56,119 nucleotides of DNA. It comes from Fusobacterium sp. Its GTDB lineage: Bacteria; Fusobacteriota; Fusobacteriia; Fusobacteriales; Fusobacteriaceae. The notes under the pieces were generated by a model. That model was not told the DNA's origin. It was given only the letters and a program-made list of their open reading frames with translations, and did not search any database. Shown here piece after piece: positions 35,166 through 44,296 of the stretch. Location: NCBI RefSeq assembly GCF_032477075.1, contig NZ_JAWDXO010000019.1:1-56119 (forward strand). Reading direction: 5' to 3'. The translations under genes were made by a program, and so were the position numbers. Each line of letters starts with the position of its first letter. Within the stretch, counting starts at the first letter, position 1.

Positions 35166-36137
35166 ATGTCAAAAACAAAAATGATTAGTTATATTTCAAC
35201 ATTTATTTTATTAGCAGTTCTTTATTTCATACTTATAGGCATGATTGGAGCTGGATTTATTTCAAGATATCAAACAAATATTCTTACCCTTATCTGTATA
35301 AATATAATTCTTGCTGTAAGTCTTAATGTTACAGTTGGGTGCCTGGGACAGATAACTATTGGACATGCTGGATTTATGTCTGTTGGAGCATATGCTGCTG
35401 CCTTATTTGCTAAAAGCGGAATTGTTGAAGGAATTCCTGGATATATTCTGGCTCTTATTATTGGAGGAATAGTCGCTGGAATTATTGGAATCATAATTGG
35501 TATTCCAGCTCTTAGATTAAATGGAGATTATCTTGCTATTATTACATTGGCATTTGGAGAAATTATAAGAGTTCTTATTGAATATTTCAGTTTTACTGGA
35601 GGAGCACAAGGACTTCGTGGAATTCCTCGTTTCAATAAATTTGGTGTTATTTATATAATTATGGCTGTATCTGTTATGATGATGTTTTCAGTCATGACCA
35701 GCAGACATGGACGGGCTGTTTTATCCATTCGTGAAGATGAAATAGCAAGTGGTGCTTCTGGTATCAACACTACATATTATAAGACATTTGCATTTACTAT
35801 TTCAGCTGTATTCGCAGGAGTGGCTGGGGGAGTTTATGCACATTATCTTGGTATATTAGGTGCAAGACAGTTTGACTACAACTATTCAATCAATATACTG
35901 GTAATGGTTGTACTGGGAGGAATGGGAAGTTTTACAGGTTCTATTCTTTCAGCAATAGCCTTAACTATTCTGCCAGAGGTTCTTCGTGGATTCTCTGATT
36001 ATCGTATGATAGTTTATTCTCTGCTCCTTATTATGACAATGATATTCCGTCCAACTGGATTATTAGGACGTAAAGAATTCCAGATAACTAAGGTAATTGA
36101 AAGATTTATGAAGAAAAAAGGTGATACAAATGAGTAA
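35166..36137 (+). CDS. livM: Branched-chain amino acid ABC transporter permease LivM
   Basis: The 323-aa second permease has the LivM signatures LNVTVGCLGQITIGHAGFMS, GIPALRLNGDYLAIITLAFG and MVVLGGMGSFTGSILSA, with about ten hydrophobic helices. Its stop codon overlaps the start of livG by eight bases, which implies translational coupling between permease and ATPase. Confidence 0.93.
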   Translation: MSKTKMISYISTFILLAVLYFILIGMIGAGFISRYQTNILTLICINIILAVSLNVTVGCLGQITIGHAGFMSVGAYAAALFAKSGIVEGIPGYILALIIGGIVAGIIGIIIGIPALRLNGDYLAIITLAFGEIIRVLIEYFSFTGGAQGLRGIPRFNKFGVIYIIMAVSVMMMFSVMTSRHGRAVLSIREDEIASGASGINTTYYKTFAFTISAVFAGVAGGVYAHYLGILGARQFDYNYSINILVMVVLGGMGSFTGSILSAIALTILPEVLRGFSDYRMIVYSLLLIMTMIFRPTGLLGRKEFQITKVIERFMKKKGDTNE

Positions 36138-36927
36138 TCCTATTTTAAGTGCAAAAGATATATCTATCACTTTTGGTGCTCTTAAAGCTGTTACAGATTT
36201 TAATCTTGAAATAAAAGAAAATGAGCTTGTAGGACTTATTGGACCAAATGGTGCAGGAAAAACAACAGTTTTTAATATTCTTACTGGAGTATATTCTCCA
36301 ACTTCTGGGGAATATAGATTTAATGGAGAGGTTATCAATAAGATGCCTACATTTAAATTAGTTAAAAAGGGACTGGCAAGAACATTTCAGAATATCAGAC
36401 TTTTTAAATATCTTTCTGTTCTTCAAAATGTACTTGTAGCAAATAATTTTAATATGAAATATGGAATACTGGCTGGAATGTTTCGTACTCCCAAATACTG
36501 GAGAGAAGAAAAAGAAGCTGAAAAAAAAGCTATGAATCTTTTAAAAATATTCGGATTAGAAGAATATGCACATACAGCAGCAGGAAATCTTCCATATGGA
36601 AAACAAAGAAAACTGGAGATAGCACGTGCAATGGCTACTAATCCAAAGGTACTTCTTTTAGATGAACCAGCAGCAGGAATGAATCCTACAGAAACTGAAG
36701 AACTCATGAATACTATTCGTTTAATTAGGGATAAATTCAATATAGCAATTCTTTTGATAGAACATGATATGAAACTGGTACTAGGAATTTGTGAAAGACT
36801 TGTTGTATTGGATCATGGAAATATAATTGCCTCTGGAGATCCTAAGAAAGTGGTAAATGAACCAGCAGTTGTTACAGCATATCTTGGACAGGATGATGAG
36901 GATGAAACTGGAGAAGAGGAGGAATAA
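36130..36927 (+). CDS. livG: Branched-chain amino acid ABC transporter ATPase LivG
   Basis: The 265-aa ATPase has Walker A GPNGAGKTT, the Q-loop RTFQNIRLF, a family-variant signature NLPYGKQRKLEIARAMA, Walker B LLLDEPAAGMNPTE and the switch EHDM. The long insert between Q-loop and signature is typical of LivG. The ATG at 36130 is preferred over an in-frame GTG at 36121, because AAAAAAGGTG serves as ribosome binding site. It overlaps livM and is followed four bases later by livF. Confidence 0.94.
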   Translation: MSNPILSAKDISITFGALKAVTDFNLEIKENELVGLIGPNGAGKTTVFNILTGVYSPTSGEYRFNGEVINKMPTFKLVKKGLARTFQNIRLFKYLSVLQNVLVANNFNMKYGILAGMFRTPKYWREEKEAEKKAMNLLKIFGLEEYAHTAAGNLPYGKQRKLEIARAMATNPKVLLLDEPAAGMNPTETEELMNTIRLIRDKFNIAILLIEHDMKLVLGICERLVVLDHGNIIASGDPKKVVNEPAVVTAYLGQDDEDETGEEEE

Positions 36928-36931
36928 TCTC

Positions 36932-37648
36932 ATGGAAAACATGCTTGAAATAAAAGATTTACACGTATATTATGATAATATTCATGCTTTAAAAGGAATT
37001 TCCCTAAATGTAAAACAGGGAGAAATAGTTTCTCTGATTGGAGCCAATGGTGCAGGGAAAACAACTACTTTGCAGACGATTTCTGGACTTATCCAATCTA
37101 AGTTGGGAAATATAATATTTGAAGGAAAAGACATCACTAAAGAGAAATCACATAAAATATGTGAAATTGGAATAGCTCAAGTTCCAGAAGGAAGAAGAAT
37201 ATTTTCAAGATTATTAGTAAAAGATAATTTAAAGTTAGGAGCTTTCACTATAAAAGATACTCCAGAAAATCTTGAAAAGGACCGTGCTAGATTTTATGAA
37301 GTTTTCCCGAGAATGTCTGAAAGAAAAAATCAAATGGCTGGAACACTTTCTGGTGGGGAGCAGCAGATGCTTGCTATGGGAAGAGCTATTATGAGCAGAC
37401 CTAAGCTTTTAATACTTGATGAACCCTCTATGGGACTTTCACCATTATTTGTAAAAGAAATATTTGCAGTAATTAAAAAATTGAATGAAGCAGGAACTAC
37501 TATCTTATTGGTAGAGCAAAATGCAAAAATGGCACTGTCTATATCTCATCGTGCATATGTTATTGAAACTGGCAACATAACACTTGAAGGAAATGCTAAA
37601 GAACTTATGAATAACCCAGAAATTAAAAAAGCATATTTAGGTGCTTAG
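36932..37648 (+). CDS. livF: Branched-chain amino acid ABC transporter ATPase LivF
   Basis: The 238-aa second ATPase has Walker A GANGAGKTT, AQVPEGRRIFSRLLV, the signature LSGGEQQMLAMGRA and Walker B LLILDEPSMGLSP. The start MENMLEIKDLHVYY at 36932 is chosen because GAGGAGG at the end of livG lies nine bases upstream; longer in-frame readings would lie within livG. It completes the importer. A methyltransferase gene follows after 24 bases. Confidence 0.94.
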   Translation: MENMLEIKDLHVYYDNIHALKGISLNVKQGEIVSLIGANGAGKTTTLQTISGLIQSKLGNIIFEGKDITKEKSHKICEIGIAQVPEGRRIFSRLLVKDNLKLGAFTIKDTPENLEKDRARFYEVFPRMSERKNQMAGTLSGGEQQMLAMGRAIMSRPKLLILDEPSMGLSPLFVKEIFAVIKKLNEAGTTILLVEQNAKMALSISHRAYVIETGNITLEGNAKELMNNPEIKKAYLGA

Positions 37649-37672
37649 AAGACAAAAGGAGCAAAGATTGAA

Positions 37673-38428
37673 ATGGAATTGAGAGATGAATATGAAAAAC
37701 AACAGAAATATCGTAAATGGATGGAAATACTGGAATTACTTCCTATAGAAAATAATCAGATTATTGCTGATTTGGGATGTGGAACTGGCGGATTTACTGA
37801 AATAGTTTCAGAAAGAGTAAAGCATGTAATAGCTGTTGACAGAAATAAAAATCTCCTCAATAACCTAAAAGAAAAGAATATAAAAAATGTAAATATAATA
37901 GAGAATGATATTTCAAATATCGACTATATCACGGAAGAATTAGATGGAATATTCTCAAGTTATTCAATAGCTTATTTTCCCAAAGATATGAAGAAAGTTA
38001 TTGAAAACTGGGTGGAAAAGTTAAAGGTTGGGGGCTGGATAGCCTTAATAGAAATTGATGATCTTTTAAGAGGACATCAGCCTTTATCAGAAGAAAATTT
38101 TGGAAAACTTGCAAGATATGAAGAACATATAAAAGAAAATGGAGTATATGATTTTCAGGCAGGAAGAAAAATTAAAAATATTCTTAAAAGATTATATATG
38201 GAAATAATTACGGAGAAAGACCTTGAAGATACTGAACTGACAGCTTCTGGAATTATGGATGATGAAGTTTTTGAAATGTGGAAAAGTCGTTTAGATAGAT
38301 TAGATATAAATAAATATTATCCAGAAAAAATTTCAAAGGAAATAAAACAAGAGCTTTTATCACTTTTTAAAAATCCTGAACATCAAAATAATACAAAGGT
38401 AAAATTTATTGCAGCAAAAAAGATTTAG
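37673..38428 (+). CDS. Class I SAM-dependent methyltransferase
   Basis: The 251-aa protein has the motif I region IADLGCGTGGFTEIVSERV (about residues 32-50), the acidic loop VIAVDRNKNLLNNL and a later FSSYSIAYFPKDMKKVIENW strand typical of small-molecule methyltransferases. The substrate is unknown. It follows livF by 24 bases and ends at a strong terminator, so it is probably co-transcribed with the liv operon, though a metabolic link is not evident. Confidence 0.85.
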   Translation: MELRDEYEKQQKYRKWMEILELLPIENNQIIADLGCGTGGFTEIVSERVKHVIAVDRNKNLLNNLKEKNIKNVNIIENDISNIDYITEELDGIFSSYSIAYFPKDMKKVIENWVEKLKVGGWIALIEIDDLLRGHQPLSEENFGKLARYEEHIKENGVYDFQAGRKIKNILKRLYMEIITEKDLEDTELTASGIMDDEVFEMWKSRLDRLDINKYYPEKISKEIKQELLSLFKNPEHQNNTKVKFIAAKKI

Positions 38429-38432
38429 TTAT

Positions 38433-38473
38433 AAAAATGGATACCTTTACTTTTAGGTATCCATTTTTATTTT
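38433..38473. terminator. Bidirectional terminator between the methyltransferase and ykvA-like genes
   Basis: AAAAATGGATACCT (38433-38446) pairs with its complement at 38455-38468, followed by ATTTTTTAT on + and by TTTTTAT on -. Confidence 0.85.
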
Positions 38474-38878
38474 TTATAGGAATTTCTCTAATTCCTCATC
38501 AGTAGTTTTAAAAAGTTTTTTTACTGCATCCTTAGCTTTTGCTTTTACATCATCATCAATATATGGGGCTACTTTTGCAAGAGCTAATCCCAAAGCTATT
38601 AAATCATCAGTATATCCAACCAATGGAGTAATATCTGGAAGAATATCCAATGGGAGGATAAAATATCCTAAAGCTCCTATTATAATAGATTTTTCTCTTG
38701 GCGGTATTCCTTTTTTCTTCATAGTAAAATATAGAATCAATATATAATAAACACCTTTTAATCCTACTTTTTTTACAACACTTCCTAATTTGTTAAGAAA
38801 AGTTTTCTCATCATATTTCTCTTGATATTGTATGTTCTCAAGGTCAATATCTTCTTCCTTAATATTTTTTTCTGACAT
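38474..38878 (-). CDS. YkvA/DUF1232 family protein
   Basis: The 134-aa protein has the DUF1232 core: REKSIIIGALGYFILPLDIL then PDITPLVGYTDDLIALGLAL (about residues 56-95), with a hydrophobic pair of helices around a conserved Pro-Leu-Asp turn. A charged C-terminal helix follows. The role of the family is unknown. AGGAGGG precedes the ATG, and it is transcribed just after iadA on the same strand (18-base gap), perhaps in one transcript. Confidence 0.8.
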   Translation of the reverse strand: MSEKNIKEEDIDLENIQYQEKYDEKTFLNKLGSVVKKVGLKGVYYILILYFTMKKKGIPPREKSIIIGALGYFILPLDILPDITPLVGYTDDLIALGLALAKVAPYIDDDVKAKAKDAVKKLFKTTDEELEKFL

Positions 38879-38896
38879 TTTCCCTCCTGTTGTAAA

Positions 38897-40051
38897 TCAA
38901 TTTTCGTATGTTCCTTTAATAATAACTTTTTTATTTTTTACAAATTGTTTTCCAAGTGCAAAAACATCATTGATATCTAAATTTTCATCTAGCAATATCA
39001 TATCAGCGTCGCTGCCTTCAGTAAGTATTCCTTTATTTGGATAAAGTTTTAAAGCTTTGGCAGGATTTACAGTAAGAAATTGAAGGGCTTCTTCAAGATC
39101 AAATCCATATTTTTTAACAAGCTCTATTATCTGCTGGTGGTCAGTATCTATGGGGGAAGCACCTATTCTGATAAGATTTCCTGCTTCATCATAATCTGAA
39201 AAACTTCCATATCCATCAGAACTGAATGTAATACGATCTAAAGGCACTCCAGCTTTCTGAGCAGCAATTACTCCTTTAGCTGCTGTCATATAGTCTTCCT
39301 CTGTAAATGAAGAAGTAATATCAATGTAACCACCTCTTTTCGCAAAATCTAAAGCTGCTTCAAATACTTCAGCCTTTCTGTTTACATGTGTAGGAATAAA
39401 ATGTTTGATTGGTATTTCAGAATCTTTAATAACATTCAATACTTGAGAGAGAACTCTGCTTCCATCACCCATATGAAGAACAACTATTCCTGCTTTATCA
39501 GCAAACATTCCAGCAGTTCTCACTTGTGAGCCTAAATCCTCCAAAATATTTTCATTGATAAAAGAAGCTCTGTGATCTGAAATAGCAAGTTTTACCCCTA
39601 TTATTTCCTCAATAAAAGTGACATCCCTTTTTACTGTTCCAGTAATAGTAGGAGAAGGAAATTCATAAGCTCCTGTTGTAATATAGCAAGATATTCCTTC
39701 TTCTTTTAGGCTTTTAGCTTTAGCAAGAAGATTTTCAACATTTCTTGTAGTGCTGTCAGTACCAAGTACACCAACTACTGTAGTAACTCCAGCTTCAACT
39801 ATTTTAGATAGAGGAGCTTCAGGTACTCTTGTTTTAAAACTTCCTTCACCACCACCACCAGTGATATGGATATGCTGATCAATATATCCTGGAATAGCTT
39901 TTTTCCCAGTTCCATCTATAATTTCACAGTCAAAACCATCAATATTTATATCATTTCCTATCTTTACTATTTTATCATTGTAAAAAAGAATATCCTTTAT
40001 TCCAAGAAATTTGGGAGAGTATACTTCAACATTTTTTATTAATCTAAACAT
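38897..40051 (-). CDS. iadA: Isoaspartyl dipeptidase
   Basis: The 384-aa amidohydrolase cleaves beta-aspartyl dipeptides formed from damaged aspartate or asparagine residues. The metal-binding HxH (His60, His62) lies in IDQHIHITGGGGEG, followed by the IadA-type VTTVVGVLGTDSTTR and the late SSDGYGSFSDYD motif with the catalytic Asp. Length is standard. AGAGGTG precedes the ATG. It lies among other amino-acid-related genes. Confidence 0.92.
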   Translation of the reverse strand: MFRLIKNVEVYSPKFLGIKDILFYNDKIVKIGNDINIDGFDCEIIDGTGKKAIPGYIDQHIHITGGGGEGSFKTRVPEAPLSKIVEAGVTTVVGVLGTDSTTRNVENLLAKAKSLKEEGISCYITTGAYEFPSPTITGTVKRDVTFIEEIIGVKLAISDHRASFINENILEDLGSQVRTAGMFADKAGIVVLHMGDGSRVLSQVLNVIKDSEIPIKHFIPTHVNRKAEVFEAALDFAKRGGYIDITSSFTEEDYMTAAKGVIAAQKAGVPLDRITFSSDGYGSFSDYDEAGNLIRIGASPIDTDHQQIIELVKKYGFDLEEALQFLTVNPAKALKLYPNKGILTEGSDADMILLDENLDINDVFALGKQFVKNKKVIIKGTYEN

Positions 40052-40144
40052 ACAACACCTCTTTATATATTTTTTATTCTAATATTATTATAACCTATAA
40101 ACTGTAAATATCATAATTTAAATTGTTCAATTTGAATGGGTATT

Positions 40145-41059
40145 TCACATATATAACATTTGAACTGCCATAAAGAACAATGGTATTGTAACAATAGAAA
40201 GAATAGTACTGAGACAAACTGTTTTTATGGCAAGAAGATAATTTCTATTATACTGTTGCGCAAAGATTGCAATGTTTCCTCCAACTGAAGTACAAGCAGC
40301 AATAAGAACTGACATTACCATAATAGTATTATCTATTGGTAGGAAATAAAATATTCCTAAAGTTATCAATGGAATAACTAAAAGCCTCATAGCCATGCAT
40401 GGATAGATTTTATAATCAAGAAAAATATCTTTTATATCAGCTTTAGCAAGAAATACACCTAATACTAACATAGCAACTGGAGTATTCATTGAGGCAAGAA
40501 AACCTATTGTTTTTACAACTGTTTCGTGTACAGGAATTGAGAAAAGAAATGTTACAAGACCTATTATCATACTTACAAGCATTGGATTGGTAATAAGGTT
40601 TTTAGGTTTTATATTTTCAGTTTCTCCAGTCATTATAAATACTCCATAAGTCCATTGAAAAAGATTTAGAAGAGTGACATAAGCAGCTACATAAAAGACA
40701 GCTTCACTGCCAAAAACTGCTTGTGTAAGTGGAATTCCAATGAATCCAGCATTTGAAAATGATGAAGCAAAATTTTCAATTGGTTTTCTTTTACCATAGA
40801 CAACAGCTGAAACTGCCATTGCCAAAAGAAGTCCTAAAAGAGCCAGTCCAGTTGACATCCACATATCTCTGAATTTTTCTGGAGTAAATTCAACTATATA
40901 TGATTTAATAATAACACTTGGTATAATTATACGAAGTAAAACATTTCCAAATTCCTTTGCTCCCTGATCAGTGATGTATTTTAATTTATAAAGTACAGCA
41001 CCTACCCCCATAAGCATAAACATTATTATTATTTGTTTCAGTAAAATGTAAGTAATCAA
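40145..41059 (-). CDS. AEC (auxin efflux carrier) family transporter
   Basis: The 304-aa inner-membrane protein has about ten transmembrane helices, a start of the form ITYILLKQIIIMFMLMGVGA and the segment SSFSNAGFIGIPLTQAVFGS (about residues 100-119) that marks the AEC family, whose bacterial members move malate or other small carboxylates. The start at TTG 41059 is preferred over TTG 41086, because AAGGGGGA lies between them and the family starts here. The substrate is not predictable. Confidence 0.82.
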   Translation of the reverse strand: MITYILLKQIIIMFMLMGVGAVLYKLKYITDQGAKEFGNVLLRIIIPSVIIKSYIVEFTPEKFRDMWMSTGLALLGLLLAMAVSAVVYGKRKPIENFASSFSNAGFIGIPLTQAVFGSEAVFYVAAYVTLLNLFQWTYGVFIMTGETENIKPKNLITNPMLVSMIIGLVTFLFSIPVHETVVKTIGFLASMNTPVAMLVLGVFLAKADIKDIFLDYKIYPCMAMRLLVIPLITLGIFYFLPIDNTIMVMSVLIAACTSVGGNIAIFAQQYNRNYLLAIKTVCLSTILSIVTIPLFFMAVQMLYM

Positions 41060-41365
41060 TTTTCTTTCCCCCTTGAGTTTTATCAAAATATTTTACCATA
41101 TTTTTAAAAAAAAGAAAATCCTCTCAATTGAATGAGAGGATTAAAATACTATCATAATGTCTGTTTAATTTAAAGAAAATTATAAATTGTTTCATATTTA
41201 ATAAAGTTGATTAATTAGGCTTATTTCACTAAAAATCCAAAACTCGTTACACTCAAACAGTTATATTTTTCAGCGTTCAATTTCGCTGTATTAATCTGAC
41301 TTTATTTCATAAATTTCACAATTCTTAAAATTTTCTTGTAAATATTCACATAATTAAATTTTTGT
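41060..41365. other. Intergenic region with a terminator and an unusual conserved-looking stretch
   Basis: The left end holds a terminator and the AEC gene upstream region. The stretch 41215-41345 is less AT-biased, holds CG dinucleotides and a hairpin CAGCG (41271-41275) / CGCTG (41284-41288), and lies just after asnA. It has no intact ORF; in the asnA frame on - it shows short runs such as NFKNCEIYEIKSD before stops. Confidence 0.5.
41117..41142 (-). terminator. Terminator downstream of asnA
   Basis: AATCCTCTCA (41117-41126) pairs with TGAGAGGATT (41133-41142), followed on - by TTCTTTTTTTT. It separates asnA transcription from the AEC gene. Confidence 0.75.
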
Positions 41366-42349
41366 TTATAAAAGATGAATATTTAATTTTTTACATATTT
41401 CATGAATTTCTTTTGGCCATATAGAAGCTTGAACTTCTCCTATATGAAGTTTATCAAGGAAGAACATACAAATACGAGATTGTCCTATTCCACCACCAAT
41501 TGTATATGGAAGTTCTCTATTGATAAGTTTTTTATGATAATCTAACTCTCTTCTCTCTTCACAACCAGCTATTTTAAGTTGTTTTACTAATGAATCTTCA
41601 TCTACTCTTATTCCCATAGATGAAAGTTCTAATCCTATTCCTAGAGGTTCATAATTTATGATTATATCTCCATTTAATTCCCAGTCATCATAGTCAGGAG
41701 CTCTTCCATCATGTTTTTCTCCTGAATCAAGAGCACCACCTATTTTCATAAGAAATATAGCACCATATTCTTTTGCTGCTGCATGTTCTCTCTCTTTTGG
41801 AGTAAGCAGAGGATATTTATTTTCAAGCTCTTGTGCAGTAACAAATGTTATTTTCTCAGGTATCTTTTTATCTATTTCAGGATATAAAGAAATAACATAT
41901 TCTTCGGTTTTTCTCAATACTTCAAATATTCCAGAAACTATTTCTTTTAGAGTTTCCTCTTTTCTATCCTCTTTAGCTATTATCTTTTCCCAGTCCCATT
42001 GGTCAACATAATATGAGTGGATGAAATCTGTATCTTCATCTCTTCTTATAGCATTCATGTCAGTGTATAGTCCTTCTCCTATATTGAAGTTATAATTGTG
42101 AAGTGCCATTCTTTTCCATTTTGCTAAAGAGTGAACAATTTCAGCCTTATCTCCAGCTTTTGTAACAAAGCTTACTGGTCTTTCGATTCCATTTAAGTTA
42201 TCGTTTAATCCGCTTTCTGGCTTAACAAATAATGGAGCTGAAACTCTTGTTAAATTTAGTTCTTTAGCTAATTCCCTTTCAAAGAAATCTTTTACCTGTT
42301 TGATTGCGACTTCAGTCTGCCTGATGTCTAATTTTGATTTGTAACTCAT
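41366..42349 (-). CDS. asnA: Asparagine synthetase A (aspartate-ammonia ligase)
   Basis: AsnA makes asparagine from aspartate and ammonia with ATP. The 327-aa class-II synthetase-like chain shows LTRVSAPLFVKPESGLNDNL, FVTKAGDKAEIVHSLAKWKR, IHSYYVDQWDWEKI and the C-terminal GGGIGQSRICMFFLDK motif. The ATG at 42349 is chosen because AAGGAAGTG lies just upstream; a GTG three codons earlier falls within that site. It has a strong promoter and is divergent from the amino-acid ABC importer. Confidence 0.96.
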   Translation of the reverse strand: MSYKSKLDIRQTEVAIKQVKDFFERELAKELNLTRVSAPLFVKPESGLNDNLNGIERPVSFVTKAGDKAEIVHSLAKWKRMALHNYNFNIGEGLYTDMNAIRRDEDTDFIHSYYVDQWDWEKIIAKEDRKEETLKEIVSGIFEVLRKTEEYVISLYPEIDKKIPEKITFVTAQELENKYPLLTPKEREHAAAKEYGAIFLMKIGGALDSGEKHDGRAPDYDDWELNGDIIINYEPLGIGLELSSMGIRVDEDSLVKQLKIAGCEERRELDYHKKLINRELPYTIGGGIGQSRICMFFLDKLHIGEVQASIWPKEIHEICKKLNIHLL

Positions 42350-42396
42350 TTTTATCACTTCCTTATTAAATTATTATCACTTCAATATAATTTAGT

Positions 42397-42425
42397 ATAA
42401 TATCATTAGTTGATGTCCTTGTCAA
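42397..42425 (-). promoter_or_regulatory. Promoter of asnA
   Basis: Read on -, a perfect TTGACA (42420-42425) and TATTAT (42397-42402) are separated by 17 bases, about 48 bases before the ATG. Confidence 0.7.
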
Positions 42426-42489
42426 TACTTAATGAAAAAAAAATTTAAAAAAGTATTTTATTGAAAAAAAAGTATTGTCAATAAAAAAA

Positions 42490-42518
42490 TTGACTTTTCA
42501 AAAGTAATAGCGTATAAT
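42490..42518 (+). promoter_or_regulatory. Promoter of the amino-acid ABC importer leader
   Basis: TTGACT (42490-42495), a 17-base spacer and a perfect TATAAT (42513-42518). Transcription from here would make a leader of roughly 300 nt before the permease gene. Confidence 0.7.
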
Positions 42519-42559
42519 AATAAAAAATATATGGAAATAAATCATGAGGGAGAAAGCAA

Positions 42560-42607
42560 ATGAAATTCAGGAATAATAGGATAAGGAATTTACTAATAGA
42601 AAATTGA
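42560..42607 (+). CDS. Possible 15-aa leader peptide
   Basis: GAGGGAGAAAG lies just before an ATG opening a 15-codon frame (MKFRNNRIRNLLIEN). Four Asn and three Arg (all AGG codons) in 15 residues could let ribosome stalling sense amino acid supply before two downstream terminators. It is far too short to prove as a gene. Confidence 0.35.
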   Translation: MKFRNNRIRNLLIEN

Positions 42608-42703
42608 ATATCACCTTATCTTTAAAATTGGCTGATCAATATTAAACTTTCTTTGAAAAGATTGGAAATTCTAATATATTTCCATGAGTATAAAATGAGA
42701 ATG

Positions 42704-42738
42704 GTCAATAGATATTTATCTATTGATTTTGTTTTTTT
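42704..42738 (+). terminator. Leader terminator 1
   Basis: CAATAGAT-ATTT-ATCTATTG (42706-42725) is followed by ATTTTGTTTTTTT. It is the first of two terminators before the importer genes. Confidence 0.75.
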
Positions 42739-42746
42739 AAGAGTTT

Positions 42747-42784
42747 AAGTACAGACCTATTTTTGAAGGCTGTACTTTTTTTTA
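42747..42784 (+). terminator. Leader terminator 2
   Basis: AAGTACAG (42747-42754) pairs with CTGTACTT (42770-42777), with inner CC/GG pairing and eight T residues. It ends about 40 bases before the permease start. Confidence 0.75.
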
Positions 42785-42822
42785 TAAAAGAATAAAATTT
42801 TAAATAAATGAAGGGGGAACAA

Positions 42823-43533
42823 ATGGAGTATTTAGCATTACTAAAAGATATTTTTCTAGGAGGAAACAGATACATGTATATTGTAAATGGTCTGGCTTTC
42901 TCTATTGGGACAACTATGCTGGCAGGTTTAATAGGAGTGATATTAGGTATACTTATTGCTCTTATGGAATTGTCACATTTTTATCCATTAAAACATAAAA
43001 AAGGTTGGGAAAAATTTAATCCAATATCGTCACTGGCATTTGCATATGTAGATCTTATAAGAGGAACACCGGCAGTTGTACAGCTTATGATACTTGCTAA
43101 CTTAATATTTGTAGGAGCATTAAGAGATACCCCTATACTTGTTATAGCTGGATTATCTTTTGGAATAAATTCAGGTGCTTATGTTGCTGAAATAATAAGA
43201 GCTGGTATAGAAGGACTTGATAAAGGACAAATGGAAGCTGCAAGAGCTCTTGGAATGCCTTATGGTATCGCAATGAAAGAAATAATTATTCCACAGGCTG
43301 TAAAAAAAATACTTCCAGCATTGGTAAGTGAATTTATTACATTGTTGAAAGAAACATCTATAGTAGGATTTATTGGAGGAGTAGATTTATTGAGATCAGC
43401 AAATATTATTACAAGTCAGACATACAGAGGAGTTGAACCTCTATTGGCAGTAGGTTTAATATATCTGATATTGACAGCTGTATTTACTAAATTCATGAGA
43501 GGAATAGAAAAGGGGTTGAAGGTAAGTGATTAA
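42823..43533 (+). CDS. Polar amino acid ABC transporter permease (HisM/GlnP family)
   Basis: The 236-aa membrane protein has the GlnP/HisM signature: FAYVDLIRGTPAVVQLMILA, FGINSGAYVAEIIRAGIEGL then DKGQMEAARALGMPYGIAMK (about residues 80-155) with the EAA loop contacting the ATPase, and about five helices. The ATG at 42823 is chosen because AAGGGGGAAC lies just upstream; the earlier in-frame ATG at 42808 has no site. Its end overlaps the ATPase start by eight bases. Confidence 0.9.
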   Translation: MEYLALLKDIFLGGNRYMYIVNGLAFSIGTTMLAGLIGVILGILIALMELSHFYPLKHKKGWEKFNPISSLAFAYVDLIRGTPAVVQLMILANLIFVGALRDTPILVIAGLSFGINSGAYVAEIIRAGIEGLDKGQMEAARALGMPYGIAMKEIIIPQAVKKILPALVSEFITLLKETSIVGFIGGVDLLRSANIITSQTYRGVEPLLAVGLIYLILTAVFTKFMRGIEKGLKVSD

Positions 43534-44254
43534 AGTAAATAATTTATATAAAAACTTTGGAAAATTAGAAGTATTAAAAAATATAAGTGCTGAAATCCAC
43601 AAAGGAGATATAGTGGCAATAATAGGACCTTCTGGAAGTGGAAAATCTACTTTCCTTAGATGCCTGAACAGACTTGAAGAAGCTACTGCTGGACATATAT
43701 ATTTTAAAGGTAAAGATCTCATGGCTCCAGATACTGATATAAATAAAGTACGTGAGAAAGTAGGAATGGTATTTCAGCATTTTAATCTTTTTCCACATAA
43801 AACAGTTTTAGAAAACCTTACTCTTTCACCTATGAAATTAAAAGGTTATTCTCAAGATGAAGCAGAAAAAAAAGCAATGATATTATTAGAAAAAGTAGGA
43901 TTGACAGAGAAAGCAGATGCTTATCCAAATCAATTATCTGGAGGGCAAAAACAGAGAATAGCTATAGCGAGAGCTCTTGCTATGGAACCTGAAGTGATGC
44001 TTTTTGATGAGCCTACATCTGCTCTTGACCCAGAAATGATTAAAGAGGTTCTGGATGTTATGAGAGGTCTGGCAAAAGAAGGAATGACAATGCTTATAGT
44101 TACACATGAAATGGGTTTTGCAAGAAATGTTGCAAATAGATTATTTTTTATGGATAGAGGAGATATATTAGAAGATACTACCCCTGCTGAACTGTTTGAT
44201 AATCCAAAACATGAAAGAACAAAAGAATTTTTAGAGAAAGTCTTGAATAAATAA
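43526..44254 (+). CDS. Polar amino acid ABC transporter ATPase
   Basis: The 242-aa ATPase has Walker A GPSGSGKST, the Q-loop MVFQHFNLFPH, the signature LSGGQKQRIAIARALA, Walker B VMLFDEPTSALDPE and the switch THEM typical of GlnQ/HisP. The start is GTG at 43526, overlapping the permease stop, with AAGG a few bases before it. A 42-base gap then separates it from the binding-protein gene. It completes a three-gene importer. Confidence 0.93.
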   Translation: MIKVNNLYKNFGKLEVLKNISAEIHKGDIVAIIGPSGSGKSTFLRCLNRLEEATAGHIYFKGKDLMAPDTDINKVREKVGMVFQHFNLFPHKTVLENLTLSPMKLKGYSQDEAEKKAMILLEKVGLTEKADAYPNQLSGGQKQRIAIARALAMEPEVMLFDEPTSALDPEMIKEVLDVMRGLAKEGMTMLIVTHEMGFARNVANRLFFMDRGDILEDTTPAELFDNPKHERTKEFLEKVLNK

Positions 44255-44296
44255 GAAATTTGTAGTTTAATAGATTTATAAGAAGGGGGTAATAAT

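Noticed and set aside
42520..42822. T-box or known riboswitch in the amino-acid importer leader
   Set aside because: No T-box consensus (AGGGTGGNACCGCG-like) and no lysine or other riboswitch core could be seen; only terminators and a tiny ORF.
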